64,000 nucleotides of DNA. Origin: Nannocystis punicea (lineage in GTDB: Bacteria > Myxococcota_A > Polyangia > Nannocystales > Nannocystaceae). A program made the translations under genes and the position numbers. This document shows positions 28,151 to 37,900 of the stretch, piece by piece; position 1 is the stretch's first letter; every line of letters starts with the position of its first letter. The stretch covers positions 2,418,001 to 2,482,000 of the forward strand of contig NZ_CP114040.1 in the NCBI RefSeq assembly GCF_026965555.1, in the 5' to 3' direction. A model generated the notes under the pieces. It did no database searches and was not told the DNA's origin. It worked only from the letters and a program-made list of their open reading frames with translations.

Positions 28151-29737
28151 ATGTCGATCGCTTTTGCGGACGAGGAAGACCTGCTTGGCCGCCTCACAGA
28201 TCGCCCGGAGAACCTCGTGTACCTGGTGGGGTCCCCCATATCGGCGTCAAATCGAACCGATACCCCGGGAGTACCCGGTGTCGTCGAGATGATCGAACGG
28301 GTCAGGGCGGAGTTCTCGGGGTCCGCGCTTCAGCGGCTCGATGCCAAACTGACGGCTACACCGACGAATAAGTACCAGGCAGCATTTCTCTTCCTCCAGC
28401 AAAACAAGGGGCAAGATGCAGTCAATCGGATAATTCAGCGCGCGGTGTTGCGAGCCAGACGCGAGTCGACCGCGTTCCCGGTCGTCCCGAACCAGATCGA
28501 CAGCATCGAGCACTGTCGAGCGCTCGAGAATGATTATGAGGGATGGCACCTAGCGCCCGCCGTTGAAGCGCTGGGTCGGATCATCGTGAGTCCCAAATCG
28601 GCGAATCAGCCGGTGGTGCTCACGCCGAACTTCGATCCTCTGATCAAGGCCAGTATCCGCAGAGCTGGAGGACAGTTCCACACGATCGCGTTGCATGGAG
28701 ACGGAAGCCTGCCGGGCTTCGATGGCCAGGGCTGTCTGGTTGTCCACTTCCATGGAGATTGGTACCGCACCGACACGCTCCACACGCCAGCACAACTGGG
28801 ACAAGAGCGGCCCATGCTGTCGGCGTCGCTGGCAAGGCTAATCCATACACGCACTCTGGTCGTGCTGGCCTATTCAGGCTGGGACGACATTTTTCAGCGC
28901 GCGATGATCGGCGCGCTCCGAAGCGGTCTCGCTACATTTGATGTCCTCTGGACGTTCTTTCCCACCGATCAGGCGATTATCGAGCGAGACTTCGAGCCAC
29001 TCCTAAAGGTGCTCCAGCCAGGGATCGATCGCGGCAGGGTCGTGCCGTACAAGGGGATTGACGTGCATACGCTGCTCCCTCGGCTGGCGGAGAAACTCGC
29101 CGCGATGCGGGTATCGGAGGTGGCCACGGCGGCGACGGTGCGTAGGGTGCCCACCCCCCCGACTCCGCCAACTCGCTCGTTCCGCGTGGGCGATCGCGTG
29201 CGGAGCACCCTGAACAGCGACGCATTTTCGCCGGCGGGTGGACTTGTCACGAAGGTCTATCCCGACCATCCCGAGCTCGCACAGGTGCAGTATTCCGAGC
29301 GCCCTCCTACCGACTACAACGTAAATACGCTCGAGCTCGACGAGCGGCTGCTGGTGCCCCTCCAGCCGAACATCGATATCCCGAGGCTGGCCGGCAGGTT
29401 TCGAGGGCAGGTAGAAGCGGTGCTCGGAATGCCGGTGCGCCATGAGAGCGTGAGCCCCTCCAAAATGGGTCCGGCGTTGAAGTGCTGGTATCGCGAAGGC
29501 TGGGTTGAGGTCGTCTATCACAACGGCTTATCGGACTGGATCACGGTCAGTGGTTTGGGCGATATCGCATTCGCCCCGGAGAGCTTGCCGAAATTCGGCT
29601 TCCCGGCGACCAGCCCCTCCTTTCAAGACGAGCATGTGATTCGCTGGCTCAATCTCGGAGAGATCCGTGAAATCAGCCTATTTAGCGGACAGGGTGGTGC
29701 GAGCGATTATCTGTACGTCAAGACGCTCACGAGCTAG
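28151..29737 (+). CDS. SIR2-like domain protein, candidate NADase effector
   Basis: 528-aa protein. The N-terminal ~300 aa fit the divergent SIR2 fold used by bacterial defence NADases: LVYLVGSPIS (27-31, in place of GAG-S), VVLTPNFDPLI with N160 and D162, the catalytic His in VVHFHGDWYR (H201), and VLAYSGWDD (241-245), the GxS/GxxxxD region of SIR2-like effectors. A Pro/Thr-rich linker near 330 leads to a C-terminal ~190-aa beta-rich domain (FRVGDRVRSTLNSDAFSPAG resembles a Tudor/SH3-like barrel). Expected to bind and cleave NAD+; a sensing or targeting role for the C-terminus is inference. The LRAT-like gene follows on the same strand. Confidence 0.75.
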   Translation: MSIAFADEEDLLGRLTDRPENLVYLVGSPISASNRTDTPGVPGVVEMIERVRAEFSGSALQRLDAKLTATPTNKYQAAFLFLQQNKGQDAVNRIIQRAVLRARRESTAFPVVPNQIDSIEHCRALENDYEGWHLAPAVEALGRIIVSPKSANQPVVLTPNFDPLIKASIRRAGGQFHTIALHGDGSLPGFDGQGCLVVHFHGDWYRTDTLHTPAQLGQERPMLSASLARLIHTRTLVVLAYSGWDDIFQRAMIGALRSGLATFDVLWTFFPTDQAIIERDFEPLLKVLQPGIDRGRVVPYKGIDVHTLLPRLAEKLAAMRVSEVATAATVRRVPTPPTPPTRSFRVGDRVRSTLNSDAFSPAGGLVTKVYPDHPELAQVQYSERPPTDYNVNTLELDERLLVPLQPNIDIPRLAGRFRGQVEAVLGMPVRHESVSPSKMGPALKCWYREGWVEVVYHNGLSDWITVSGLGDIAFAPESLPKFGFPATSPSFQDEHVIRWLNLGEIREISLFSGQGGASDYLYVKTLTS

Positions 29738-29974
29738 CTAGTGCTCGGACTCAGCCTATCGATCTGAGATATGTGCGAATTTGCGCTCCGCGGCTGTCGA
29801 TCCGGGGCGGCGCGCCGGCATGTCCCAGCCCGGAAGCCGACGCGCAATCTGCCAGATACCGGCGCCATCCTGTCGGAGGCGTCGGCTTGGGCGGCGCGAC
29901 GCCAGCCATCATCGGGCGGGTTGACGGCTCGATTTCGCTGCTTATGGTGCATACAGCCCCGCCAAGGAAGTCAT

Positions 29975-30898
29975 TTGCCCGTCCAAAGCAGAGATTTTGC
30001 CCCCGGCCTGATTCTCGTTCGAAAGATCGTGGGGCTTCCATTCGGCCATCACTACGGCGTTTGGGTTGCCGTCGATGAAGTGATCCATGCATCCAAGACC
30101 AAGAAGGTTGTTGTGTCGGATACGTTCCAGGGCTTCGCGGCGGGACTCGATGTTCACGTCTCCGACTATTCCTCGCTCTTCGACGTAGCTCCAGAGGCTG
30201 TCGTCGAACGCGCACGTGCAGAAATAGGAAGATGGCCCTACGAACTGGCGGATGGCAACTGCGAGACGTTCGTGCTCTGGTGCTTGACCGAGAAGAGGTC
30301 GTCGGGTCTCCAGATGGGGACCGTTAAGCTGCTTAGCGACCTTGCTGACGCCTTCCTTCTTGGCCCAATTAAGGCCGCCAGGGTCAGGCAGGACGTCCTG
30401 CGCGAATTCGAGCTGCGTGTTTCTCGCCTTCTTCTGGAGAACTTTAGGGAGAATGAGGAAGCCCGCCAGGAGTTGGCGACAGCCATCGAAAAGGCGAGCG
30501 CCTGGAGCGCTGAGGTTCTTGACGACGACAAACTCGAGGAGCTCATACTCCTCCACGGTGAGTGCCAAACGGTTCTCGATCGTGCGCATGAGCGCCGTGC
30601 TCGACGCTCCGCCCAGCAGAACGAGGTGCTTGGTCAACTCCGAGGCGACGACGATCTCGAGATGATGCGCCACAAGCTTGAAATGGCGAAACGTCTCATG
30701 GTCGCCCAACACGACTGGCTCGAATACGAGAGCGATGCAATGCGAACGCTCTTGACCGTCGCGAGCTTTCTGAAAAAGCGATTCACCGATTATCTGTTCG
30801 AGCAGATCAGTAATGGGGCAAGCCCGGAAAAAACATCGTGGTGGAGCAAGCGGATGTTCTCTCCGACATCTACGAGCCAGTGCGACCCTGCAGCGTGA
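29975..30898 (+). CDS. LRAT/NlpC-P60-like domain protein with helical C-terminus
   Basis: 307-aa protein read from TTG 29975, preceded by AAGGAAG; the 200 bases upstream in this frame look non-coding. The N-terminal ~110 aa carry the permuted papain-like LRAT pattern: PGLILVRKIVGLPFGHHYGVW (H26), a second His in VDEVIHAS (H38), and the nucleophile in DGNCETFVLWCLT (C96). The rest is Glu/Lys/Arg-rich helix (about 125-285), probably coiled coil. LRAT-fold enzymes are thiol acyltransferases, phospholipases or peptidases. It lies 237 bases after the SIR2-like gene. A membrane or protein-modifying partner of the SIR2 protein is possible. Confidence 0.65.
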   Translation: MPVQSRDFAPGLILVRKIVGLPFGHHYGVWVAVDEVIHASKTKKVVVSDTFQGFAAGLDVHVSDYSSLFDVAPEAVVERARAEIGRWPYELADGNCETFVLWCLTEKRSSGLQMGTVKLLSDLADAFLLGPIKAARVRQDVLREFELRVSRLLLENFRENEEARQELATAIEKASAWSAEVLDDDKLEELILLHGECQTVLDRAHERRARRSAQQNEVLGQLRGDDDLEMMRHKLEMAKRLMVAQHDWLEYESDAMRTLLTVASFLKKRFTDYLFEQISNGASPEKTSWWSKRMFSPTSTSQCDPAA

Positions 30899-31100
30899 AC
30901 CTTGCGGCCGGGTCTGTTCTGGTGAGGGCAGCGGGTGGAGGCGGCTCGCCCTGTCTGCGAAGGAGAGCCTGGAGCAAGAAAAAGATCCGGAAGCTGCGGC
31001 GCCAGCTTGTCACCGCGAAGGACAACGCAAAGCTGAGCGCCTGTGCCGCGGCCTTACCGCGCCCTGGCGGAGAGCAACATCAGGCGCGTACCCGGCGAGC

Positions 31101-31544
31101 TCATCCGCTGGCAGGACTCGGCAGCGCGCGAATCCTAATCTCGACGTACTCGACGCCGCTCTCGTCATGGTAGCCGCGAAGTCGCCAGCCGGACGTGACG
31201 GCGCAGTGCCCCTGATACATGCCGAGGAGCGCCGCTATCCCCGCGCCGATGCCGGCCCACGTCCCGGGCCGGTTGGTGCAGACCCCGACGGCGAGGCCGG
31301 CTGCTGCGCCCGCCAAGCTCCACTGTAACGCGGACAGCGACATGATGGTCATGCGCTCGCGGAGGGCGGCAGGCGTGGTCGGATCCCACTCGATCGACAC
31401 GCCGGCCTTGCGCACGGCATAGGCCAGCACCTGCTTGAGCACCTGCATCCCCTTGACCCCCGTGACGAGCATCTCCTTCCGCTCATTGATCAGGTCGTAC
31501 ATCTGCTGGGCTTGCTCGTCTGTGACTCGGTCGCCGGTGTCCAT
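31101..31544 (-). CDS. Small membrane protein with glycine-rich hairpin
   Basis: 147-aa protein. The ATG at 31544 is chosen for the GGAGGAG six bases upstream. The N-terminal ~70 aa are soluble and charged (ERKEMLVTGVKGMQVLKQVL), followed by two close hydrophobic segments (ALQWSLAGAAAGLAVGVCTN and TWAGIGAGIAALLGMYQGHC) rich in Gly and Ala, then a strand-like soluble tail. The Gly-zipper character recalls pore-forming or holin-like effectors, but this is only a resemblance. Confidence 0.55.
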   Translation of the reverse strand: MDTGDRVTDEQAQQMYDLINERKEMLVTGVKGMQVLKQVLAYAVRKAGVSIEWDPTTPAALRERMTIMSLSALQWSLAGAAAGLAVGVCTNRPGTWAGIGAGIAALLGMYQGHCAVTSGWRLRGYHDESGVEYVEIRIRALPSPASG

Positions 31545-31935
31545 CACTCCTCCCCACGCAGCATCCATCCACGGTAGACGACCTGCGTGAGCGTGTCGAC
31601 GGTCGGCCCCGCGCTCGACACGTTCGTCGCGCGACGCGGGCGCAGCGAGGGCGGTACCGATACCCGTAAGGTCGGAATAGATCCTCACGAGGTGCCAGAG
31701 ATCCATGGCGTGCTCGGCAATGACCCCGAAGACCCTGGGTGATCATCGAGCAACATGCCAGATCTCGTTCGCGCGCCATGGGATGTCCTTTCGGACAGAC
31801 ACATCCCACGAGTTTGCTGCTGAACTCCCAGGCCGGGCTCGAGATCGCGGACGATTCGCAGAGGTCGGATCTCGAGCACTCGCGGCGCGACATCTCCCCT
31901 CGCAGGACCATCTTGGCGCATCTATCTTGAATTGC
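31545..31935. other. Divergent intergenic region with a hairpin
   Basis: 391 bases between the starts of two divergent genes; no convincing gene. It contains an inverted repeat at 31779-31808 (arms TGGGATGT and ACATCCCA, with a nested GTCC/GGAC), which could be an operator or a structured leader of the gene at 31936. Confidence 0.4.
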
Positions 31936-32628
31936 ATGAGTCGGATTGAGAACGAGTCCCGATCTTCGGGCGGCCGCGCCGATCCCTTTCGGATCCTTCG
32001 CCTCTACTCCATCGAGAAGAAGGATCCCAAGCGACCCGGGCCGGCCCGCAAGACGTTGCAGCTAACACTCGAACATCTCCCTCCCGAGCTGGCGCCGCTC
32101 GTGCGCGAGCAGATCGAGGGCCAGCTCCGACCGCAGCAGGTGCTCGAGATCGACGGCGTGATCGTCGCCCGGGGCGGCGAGGTCGGTACCGACGACGTCG
32201 AGGCGCCGGTGGAACTGCGAGGCGATCTGGGCGAGGCGTATTCGTTCGCGCACCGGATGCTCTGGGAGGTCTACGAGCGCGAGACCGCGGCGATCGACCG
32301 CCTGACCGAGCGCTCGACGGAGATGTTCAACCGCACGCAGGGGATGACGACGCAGCTCCTCCGCGCGATTCAGGAGACGCTCGAGTTGCAGGCCGCGCTG
32401 CGGGCGATCTTCGAGGGCGAGACGCTCAAGAAGGAGCAGCGAGCGCCGGGTGGCGACGCGGCGAAGGATGACGCAGACGAGGAGAGCGCGTTTTCCACCA
32501 AGAACATCAAGGATTGGGTGCAGGGGCTCGGCACCGTGCGCGACCTCGTCGCCGAGCTGGCGAAGATCACCAAGGACTTCAAGGCCAGCCAGGCGGCCGG
32601 AGCGGGCAACCCGGGCTCCGGCCCTTGA
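31936..32628 (+). CDS. Hypothetical charged helical protein
   Basis: 230-aa protein, ATG at 31936 (MSRIENESRSSGGRADPFRI). It begins with a basic segment (IEKKDPKRPGPARKTLQLTL), then a region around LEIDGVIVARGGEVG, followed by long Glu-rich helices (YERETAAIDRLTERSTEMFN, TTQLLRAIQETLELQAALRA) and a Lys-rich C-terminal helix. No signal peptide. Unknown family; the helices suggest an oligomer or scaffold. The stop overlaps a possible TTG start of the next gene, so the two are probably co-expressed. Confidence 0.65.
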   Translation: MSRIENESRSSGGRADPFRILRLYSIEKKDPKRPGPARKTLQLTLEHLPPELAPLVREQIEGQLRPQQVLEIDGVIVARGGEVGTDDVEAPVELRGDLGEAYSFAHRMLWEVYERETAAIDRLTERSTEMFNRTQGMTTQLLRAIQETLELQAALRAIFEGETLKKEQRAPGGDAAKDDADEESAFSTKNIKDWVQGLGTVRDLVAELAKITKDFKASQAAGAGNPGSGP

Positions 32629-32651
32629 GCGACCCGCGGGCCGCCCGTACG

Positions 32652-33353
32652 ATGGCGGTGATGACGTTTCACGAGGTGGTCAAGTCGCTGAGGTACATCT
32701 GCGAGGTCCTCAAGGAGTACGTCGTCACTGAGGAACGCAAGCGGGCTGAGGCGAGGATGCGCGCCGAGGAAGCCGCGCGGCGGAGGGCGGAGGAGGCCGC
32801 CGCACGCGAGGCCGAGCTGAAGGCCACCCAGGAACGGGTGTTCACGCGGCCGGCGGCGAAGACGACGATGCGTCGACGGTCACGTCGCGGAGAGGGCCCG
32901 CGAGCTTCGACGCCGATCGAGACGCGCCCGGCGATCCCGACTGTTCCGGCCGACGTTTTCTCGACGATGTCGACGGACTGGGGCAGCGGCGAGCACCCGC
33001 TGCTGCGAGCGCTGCCCCCGGCACTGCGGGCTCTCCTCGCCCAGCTCGGCCAGCTCCACGCCGCGATGCGCAACCTCTTCAGCGTGACCGACGCCTCGCG
33101 CAGATGGTTCGCACGAGTCAGCGCCGATCGCCGTTGGGGACCGGCCATTCACGGGCTGATGTCCGGTCTGTTGATCCTGGCTGAGCGGGTCTCGCGGCGG
33201 ATGTACCATCGTGATCGGTTCCTGGCATGGCAGCGCAGGTGGATCGACAACAGGAAGCGGGTCGATCGAATGTTCGAGGGGGACTGGCGCGAGAAGGTCC
33301 GCTACATCCTGTGGACCAACGGGCAACGCCAGGCGCGACTGGTCGCGGCATAA
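32652..33353 (+). CDS. Hypothetical coiled-coil protein
   Basis: 233-aa basic protein. An N-terminal helix (FHEVVKSLRYICEVLKEYVV) runs into an Arg/Ala/Glu coiled coil (ERKRAEARMRAEEAARRRAE), then a Pro/Thr-rich linker and a C-terminal domain with LPPALRALLAQLGQLHAAMR and HGLMSGLLILAERVSRRMYH. ATG at 32652 taken; TTG at 32625, overlapping the previous stop, is the alternative. No known motif. Together with the preceding gene it may form a two-component structural complex. Confidence 0.6.
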   Translation: MAVMTFHEVVKSLRYICEVLKEYVVTEERKRAEARMRAEEAARRRAEEAAAREAELKATQERVFTRPAAKTTMRRRSRRGEGPRASTPIETRPAIPTVPADVFSTMSTDWGSGEHPLLRALPPALRALLAQLGQLHAAMRNLFSVTDASRRWFARVSADRRWGPAIHGLMSGLLILAERVSRRMYHRDRFLAWQRRWIDNRKRVDRMFEGDWREKVRYILWTNGQRQARLVAA

Positions 33354-33396
33354 AATCGGACCGGCGGCAACGGAGCGCCCCCGGGAGCCCGCGTAA

Positions 33397-33687
33397 TCAC
33401 TCCTTCGCGCGTGTTGTTGACGCTGCGGGCGCCTCGCCGCCTTCGCCCCACCGCTCGCGCACGAGGGCCTCGATCTCGTGCAGCGCGTAGAACTTCCGCG
33501 CCTCGACGATGAACTTCGCCCGCTCGAGCGCCTCGGCAGGCCAGCGCGAGCGCACGCCCGACTTGCCGTCCGAGAAGATCGTCGGCGCGGGTAGCAGGCC
33601 GCGCTTGACCCACAGGTTGAGCGACTGCCGCGAGACGCCGGTGATGGCGATCAGTTCTTCGTTGGTGGCGAACTTCGGGCGTGCCAT
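33397..33687 (-). CDS. Small MerR-like helix-turn-helix regulator
   Basis: 96-aa protein made almost only of a winged helix-turn-helix: FATNEELIAITGVSRQSLNL followed by WVKRGLLPAPTIFSDGKSGV and RSRWPAEALERAKFI, the MerR/excisionase pattern (helix, KRGLLP wing, R-W-x-ALERA). No effector domain. It starts four bases after the stop of the paralogous regulator at 33692-34036 and was probably made by tandem duplication. Confidence 0.75.
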   Translation of the reverse strand: MARPKFATNEELIAITGVSRQSLNLWVKRGLLPAPTIFSDGKSGVRSRWPAEALERAKFIVEARKFYALHEIEALVRERWGEGGEAPAASTTRAKE

Positions 33688-33691
33688 CGGC

Positions 33692-34036
33692 TCAGGTCTC
33701 CGGCTCCTGCTTCTTCTTCCGGCCCCGCTTCGCGCGGGTGTCGGCGCGCCGCGCCTTGTCCTCCTCGGTCGGCGGTCCCCACTTCTCCGTGATCATCGCG
33801 GCGATCTCCGGCAGCGTGTGCATCTCGGCACGCTTCTGCATCACGAAGCGCGCCCGCTCGAGCGCCTCAAAGGGCCAGCGCGCCTTGATGCCGCGGCTCC
33901 CGTCTGACACGACCTCGGGCGCGGGGAGCAGGCCCTTGTCCGCCCAGTCGTACATGGTGACGCTCGTGAGCCCGGTGATCCTGACGAGGTCGTCCGTGGT
34001 GGCAATCTTCGGCAACGGCTTGGTCCGGGGCACCAC
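33692..34036 (-). CDS. Small MerR-like helix-turn-helix regulator (paralogue)
   Basis: 114-aa paralogue of the downstream regulator, aligning over its whole HTH: IATTDDLVRITGLTSVTMYD, WADKGLLPAPEVVSDGSRGI, KARWPFEALERARFVMQKR. It adds a Lys/Arg-rich tail (ARRADTRAKRGRKKKQEPET) that could bind DNA unspecifically. The pair is divergent from the gene at 34195, whose AT-rich promoter it may control. Confidence 0.75.
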   Translation of the reverse strand: MVPRTKPLPKIATTDDLVRITGLTSVTMYDWADKGLLPAPEVVSDGSRGIKARWPFEALERARFVMQKRAEMHTLPEIAAMITEKWGPPTEEDKARRADTRAKRGRKKKQEPET

Positions 34037-34143
34037 CCGAGCCTAACCGGTCCTTTCGATAGCCGCCACGGCGCCAACCCCCGGGTCGCTGGCCTATTTG
34101 GGACTTTGTACGAATTCGCGCACGTCAGGCGCGAAAACAGACG

Positions 34144-34170
34144 TTGCTGGTTGTTTTTATCAATTATAGA
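34144..34170 (+). promoter_or_regulatory. AT-rich promoter candidate
   Basis: TTGCTG (34144-34149) and TATAGA (34165-34170) with a 15-base spacer, in a stretch of marked AT richness 25 bases before the ATG at 34195. Matches to sigma-70 elements are only partial. Confidence 0.35.
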
Positions 34171-34194
34171 AAGGGCACCTGTAGAGACGCCACG

Positions 34195-34809
34195 ATGGAC
34201 GCTCACTTTGCTCCCCCGCCAGCACCACCTGCATCCCGACCGCCCGCCCGCTCGGGGCAGGTGTTCCTGGCGGCGAGCACCGTGCGCCGCGCGGCGCGCC
34301 TCGCCGAGATTCGCCGTGACGAGGAGCTCGTCGCCGAAGCCCTGGTGGACGCGCTTCGTCGAGTGATCGCCGTCAAGACCCCCCGGACCCCGGACCAGAT
34401 CCGGGCGGAGCTCGACGCCGCGGTCAAGCGGAGCGACGAGGCCCAGCGGGCCCTCAACGTTGCGCGAATCAGCCTGCGGTCCCGCCGTAACATCCTCTAC
34501 GCCGACTCGGCGCCGCTGCCGGCGTCGATCGCGGCGTATCGCCACCGCGGCAACTACCGCGGCGCGTTCGGCTCGATGTCCGAGCTCGGGAACTGCCTCC
34601 GCAGCGCCCTGGGCATCGTCTCGGGCCTCACCATCGCCGACCGCACGGCCATCGCGCGCAACCTCCACCTGCACGGCGACATCTGGACCCTCGAACACCA
34701 GGGCGCCGTCCACGTGTTCGGGCGTCCGGGTAGCGGCGCCGATCTGATTCTCGCAAGCGAGCGGCCGTCACCCGACGCCCTCGTTCCACGGGAGGCGCCG
34801 ACCTCCTGA
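34195..34809 (+). CDS. Hypothetical protein, 204 aa
   Basis: Soluble protein with a Pro/Ala-rich start (MDAHFAPPPAPPASRPPARS), a helical Arg/Glu-rich middle (AEIRRDEELVAEALVDALRR; the helix includes TPDQIRAELDAAVKRSDEAQ) and a compact C-terminal part with RNLHLHGDIWTLEHQGAVHV. Start at 34195; an ATG 17 codons earlier in the AT-rich promoter region is less likely. Family unknown. The middle helices resemble those of sigma-like or response-regulator linkers, but no DNA-binding motif can be shown. Confidence 0.55.
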   Translation: MDAHFAPPPAPPASRPPARSGQVFLAASTVRRAARLAEIRRDEELVAEALVDALRRVIAVKTPRTPDQIRAELDAAVKRSDEAQRALNVARISLRSRRNILYADSAPLPASIAAYRHRGNYRGAFGSMSELGNCLRSALGIVSGLTIADRTAIARNLHLHGDIWTLEHQGAVHVFGRPGSGADLILASERPSPDALVPREAPTS

Positions 34810-34908
34810 TCCTCGCCGCGCCTCCTGCAGGCGCTTGACGGCGGACGCCCGCCGAATTTCCCCCGCGCTGAAAATGCGCTCGCACGAGCGCCACAGGAGA
34901 GGTGTGCC

Positions 34909-37900
34909 TTGAGACGTGGAACCCTTTATCGGGCCGCTGCGGCCCTGCTGCTTTCTTTTGCCTGCAACCACGAGACCGCCCACGAGCCGCCGGAATCGCC
35001 GCCACCGCTGGCTGCCGATGCGCCGCCGCCCATGCCGCCCGACACCGACGCGCCGACCGGCCATGCGTGCCGGGTCGACGCCGACTGCGGCGCGCGACGC
35101 TTCTGCGAGCTGCGGATCTGCGTGGACGGCTGCTCCAACGACGGCGAGTGCGGGGACGGGTCGAGCTGCGATCCCCACGGCCGCTGCGTCGCTACCGCGG
35201 TCGAGGAATCAGCCCCGCTCATCGGCATGCCGGTACTCGTCGAGCGCTTCACCATCCTCGCGTTCGGCGAGACCCAGGCTCGCACAGCGCTCCGCAACGA
35301 TGGGCACGATTCGCTCGCCTACCGGCTCACGACCGCCAGCCCGGTGCTTGCCATCAACACCGAGCCGGCCGAGCTCCAGCCCGGGGAGACCGTCGAGCTC
35401 ACGGCCGAGGTCAACCTCGCCGCGATGTCGGCGGAGGATCGGATGCTGCCGGTCCAGATCCTCACGAGCGGCGGCGCAATCCTGTGGTCGATCGAGGTCG
35501 AGGCCAAGCCTGATTCCGGCCGCTTCCGCGGCGCGATCGCCTTCGACGCCGGCGGCTTCAGTCTAGGCGCCAGCGACCTCATCCTCGATCTCGATTTTCG
35601 CGACGACGGCACCATCGCCGGCCGGGTCGATACCGACGCGAGTTTCCTGTGGCCGCAACCCGTCGCGCTCACCGGCATGTGGACGCCAGCGGGCGACATC
35701 TCGATCACGATCCGCGACCGATTGCCGGCGGACGATTGGCGCAGCAGCCCGATCGCGCGCGAGCTGGGACGCGAGTTCGTCCTCACCGGCACGCGCACCG
35801 GCGACGGCCTGGAGGGCACGCTCGTCGAGTCCTTCACGGGCCTGCAAGACGGTCCCGTGCAGGTCGGCGGCGCCTTCACGTTGCGCCGGCACGGGCCGCT
35901 GACGGGTCTCGTCCACGCCGCCCAGAACATCCCGGGCGACGCGTTCGCACCTGCTTGGCTCGCGCCGCCTGGCCTCGACGCCGACGCGTGCGAGGGCCTC
36001 GGCACCGCCTACGGCACGCCCGACACGCTCGCGGATCCCGGCCCGGCATGCGAGGCGTGTGCGGGCGGAAGTTGCTCGCCGGAGGATAAGCTCGAGTGCG
36101 GCGGGGACCTCCGGACCTCGGCCTACAACCTCCCGAGCGTCCTCGCGGAGCTGAGCGGCGGCGCGGAGGTCAAACCGCCGAGCGTCTGGACCTGGGACGC
36201 ATGCACGGCGTCGTCGCCCATCTACGACAACGGCGTCACGTGCCTGGACATCGCGGCACTTCGCTGCGCTCACGCGCTCATCCGTCGCGGCAGCGTCGAG
36301 CTCGGCGGCGCGTGGGGCGAGGCGATCGGCAAGTCCAGCGCGCTCTTTGCCGCAGATGAGGCCCAGGCTGCCGCGCTGCTCGCCACCGAGGCGCAGGTCG
36401 ACGCCGCCTTCGCCTACAAGGACGCGATCAGCGAGCCGGTGTCCGACGTCCTGGCGCGCGAGCTCGACATCCTCGCCGACGACCGCTCGCGCCTCGCCGC
36501 CGCACTCGCGCCCCTCCTGGCGCCGGCCTATGCCCTGAGCCTCGCGTCGATCGACGAGGAATATCCCGACGCCCCGACTGCGCGGGCTCACCTCGCGCCC
36601 CTCGACCTCGTCGCCGCCTTCGCGCGAACCACGAGCCAGTGGGCCCGCCTCGCTCGCCGGACAGGCACGAACCACGCCGATGCCCGCGCCGCCGTCCGCC
36701 TCGCCGCGATCGCCACCCACGCCGCCGGCGTGGAGCTGCACGCGCGGCTGCACGACAACCCCGACGCCGCGCTCGGCCTCCACGCGCTCGGGCCGGCCAT
36801 CGAGTCGCTCAGGGCGGCCCATTCCGAGCTCGCCCCCGAGACCTCGTTCGGCTACCCGGCCGCCTACGTCCCGCTCGCGCTCGGGCCGCAGGATCTCGCG
36901 CAGCACCGCAGCAACTTCGAGGCCGTCCACGCGCTCGCGACCGACGACCTCGCCCAGCTCGAACAGGTCGCCGAGGACGCCTGGCAGACCGCCCGGGACT
37001 ACGAGCAGAAGACGCATGCGCTCCAGACGACCGCGTTCCAGATCGAGGCGGAGTACGACGGCAAGCTGCGGGCGCTCTGCGGCACCCTGCCCGGCGAGAC
37101 CGAGCCGGCACTGGAGCACTGCGGAGAGCACGGCGGTCAGATCGCCGACCTCAAATCCGCGGTGCTCGCCGCGGGCCTGCGGATCAGACACGCCGGCCAG
37201 GCAGTCGAGAACAATCTCCACGCAATCGCGGTCGAGGAGGAGCGCTTCGGCAAGGAAGTCGCGCTCGCGCTGGACCTGCAAGCCGAGATCGAGGCGGCGC
37301 AGGGCGAAATCTTCAAGGTGCAGGACGCCGCCGGCGAGCAGCGAGCCGCGCTCGCGCAGGCGGAGGCCACGGCGGAATGCACCCGTGTCCGCGATAACGC
37401 CCAGGCCGAAGGGGAGGTGCTCATCGGTGACTGCATGCAGCAGATCGGCTCAAGCCTGTTTTCCGGGCCGAGCATCTTCGGCAACGCCTTGCCGAACCCG
37501 GTCGCGCTCGCAGGTGCCATCGTCTCGTGCGAGGCGAACGCGAACAGCCTCACCACTCGCACGGACAACCAGTGCGAGAGCATCCTCGGGCAGGCCGGCC
37601 TCGACGAGGCGCGCGACGAGCTCGCGCGCAACGAGCAGCAGGAGATCACGGCGATCAACGCCGAGATCGACGCGGCCATCCGCGCGAGCGACCTGGAGGT
37701 CCGGCGCGCGGCCTCGGTGGCGCTCGTCAAGAACATCCGCGCCGAGGGCCTCCTGCTGCAGATCGAGGTCGAGGAGGCGGAGCTCGCCCGCGACGCCGCG
37801 ATCACGGCCATGTGGAGCGCCTACCAGGAGGTCGGCGCGCTTGTGCAGGAAAAGACGCGCGCGGTCGGCCTCATGCTCGAGGACAACCCGGATAACGCGC

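Noticed and set aside
30899..31100. Possible small gene or transposase remnant after the LRAT-like gene
   Set aside because: Lys/Arg-rich stretches in two frames (KKKIRKLRRQLVTAKDN) recall a basic protein, but no start, no continuity and no match to a known transposase could be shown.
31483..31911. 142-codon minus-strand open frame upstream of the small membrane protein
   Set aside because: Arg/Cys/Ser-rich with no ribosome site, and it covers the start region and hairpin of the divergent promoter.
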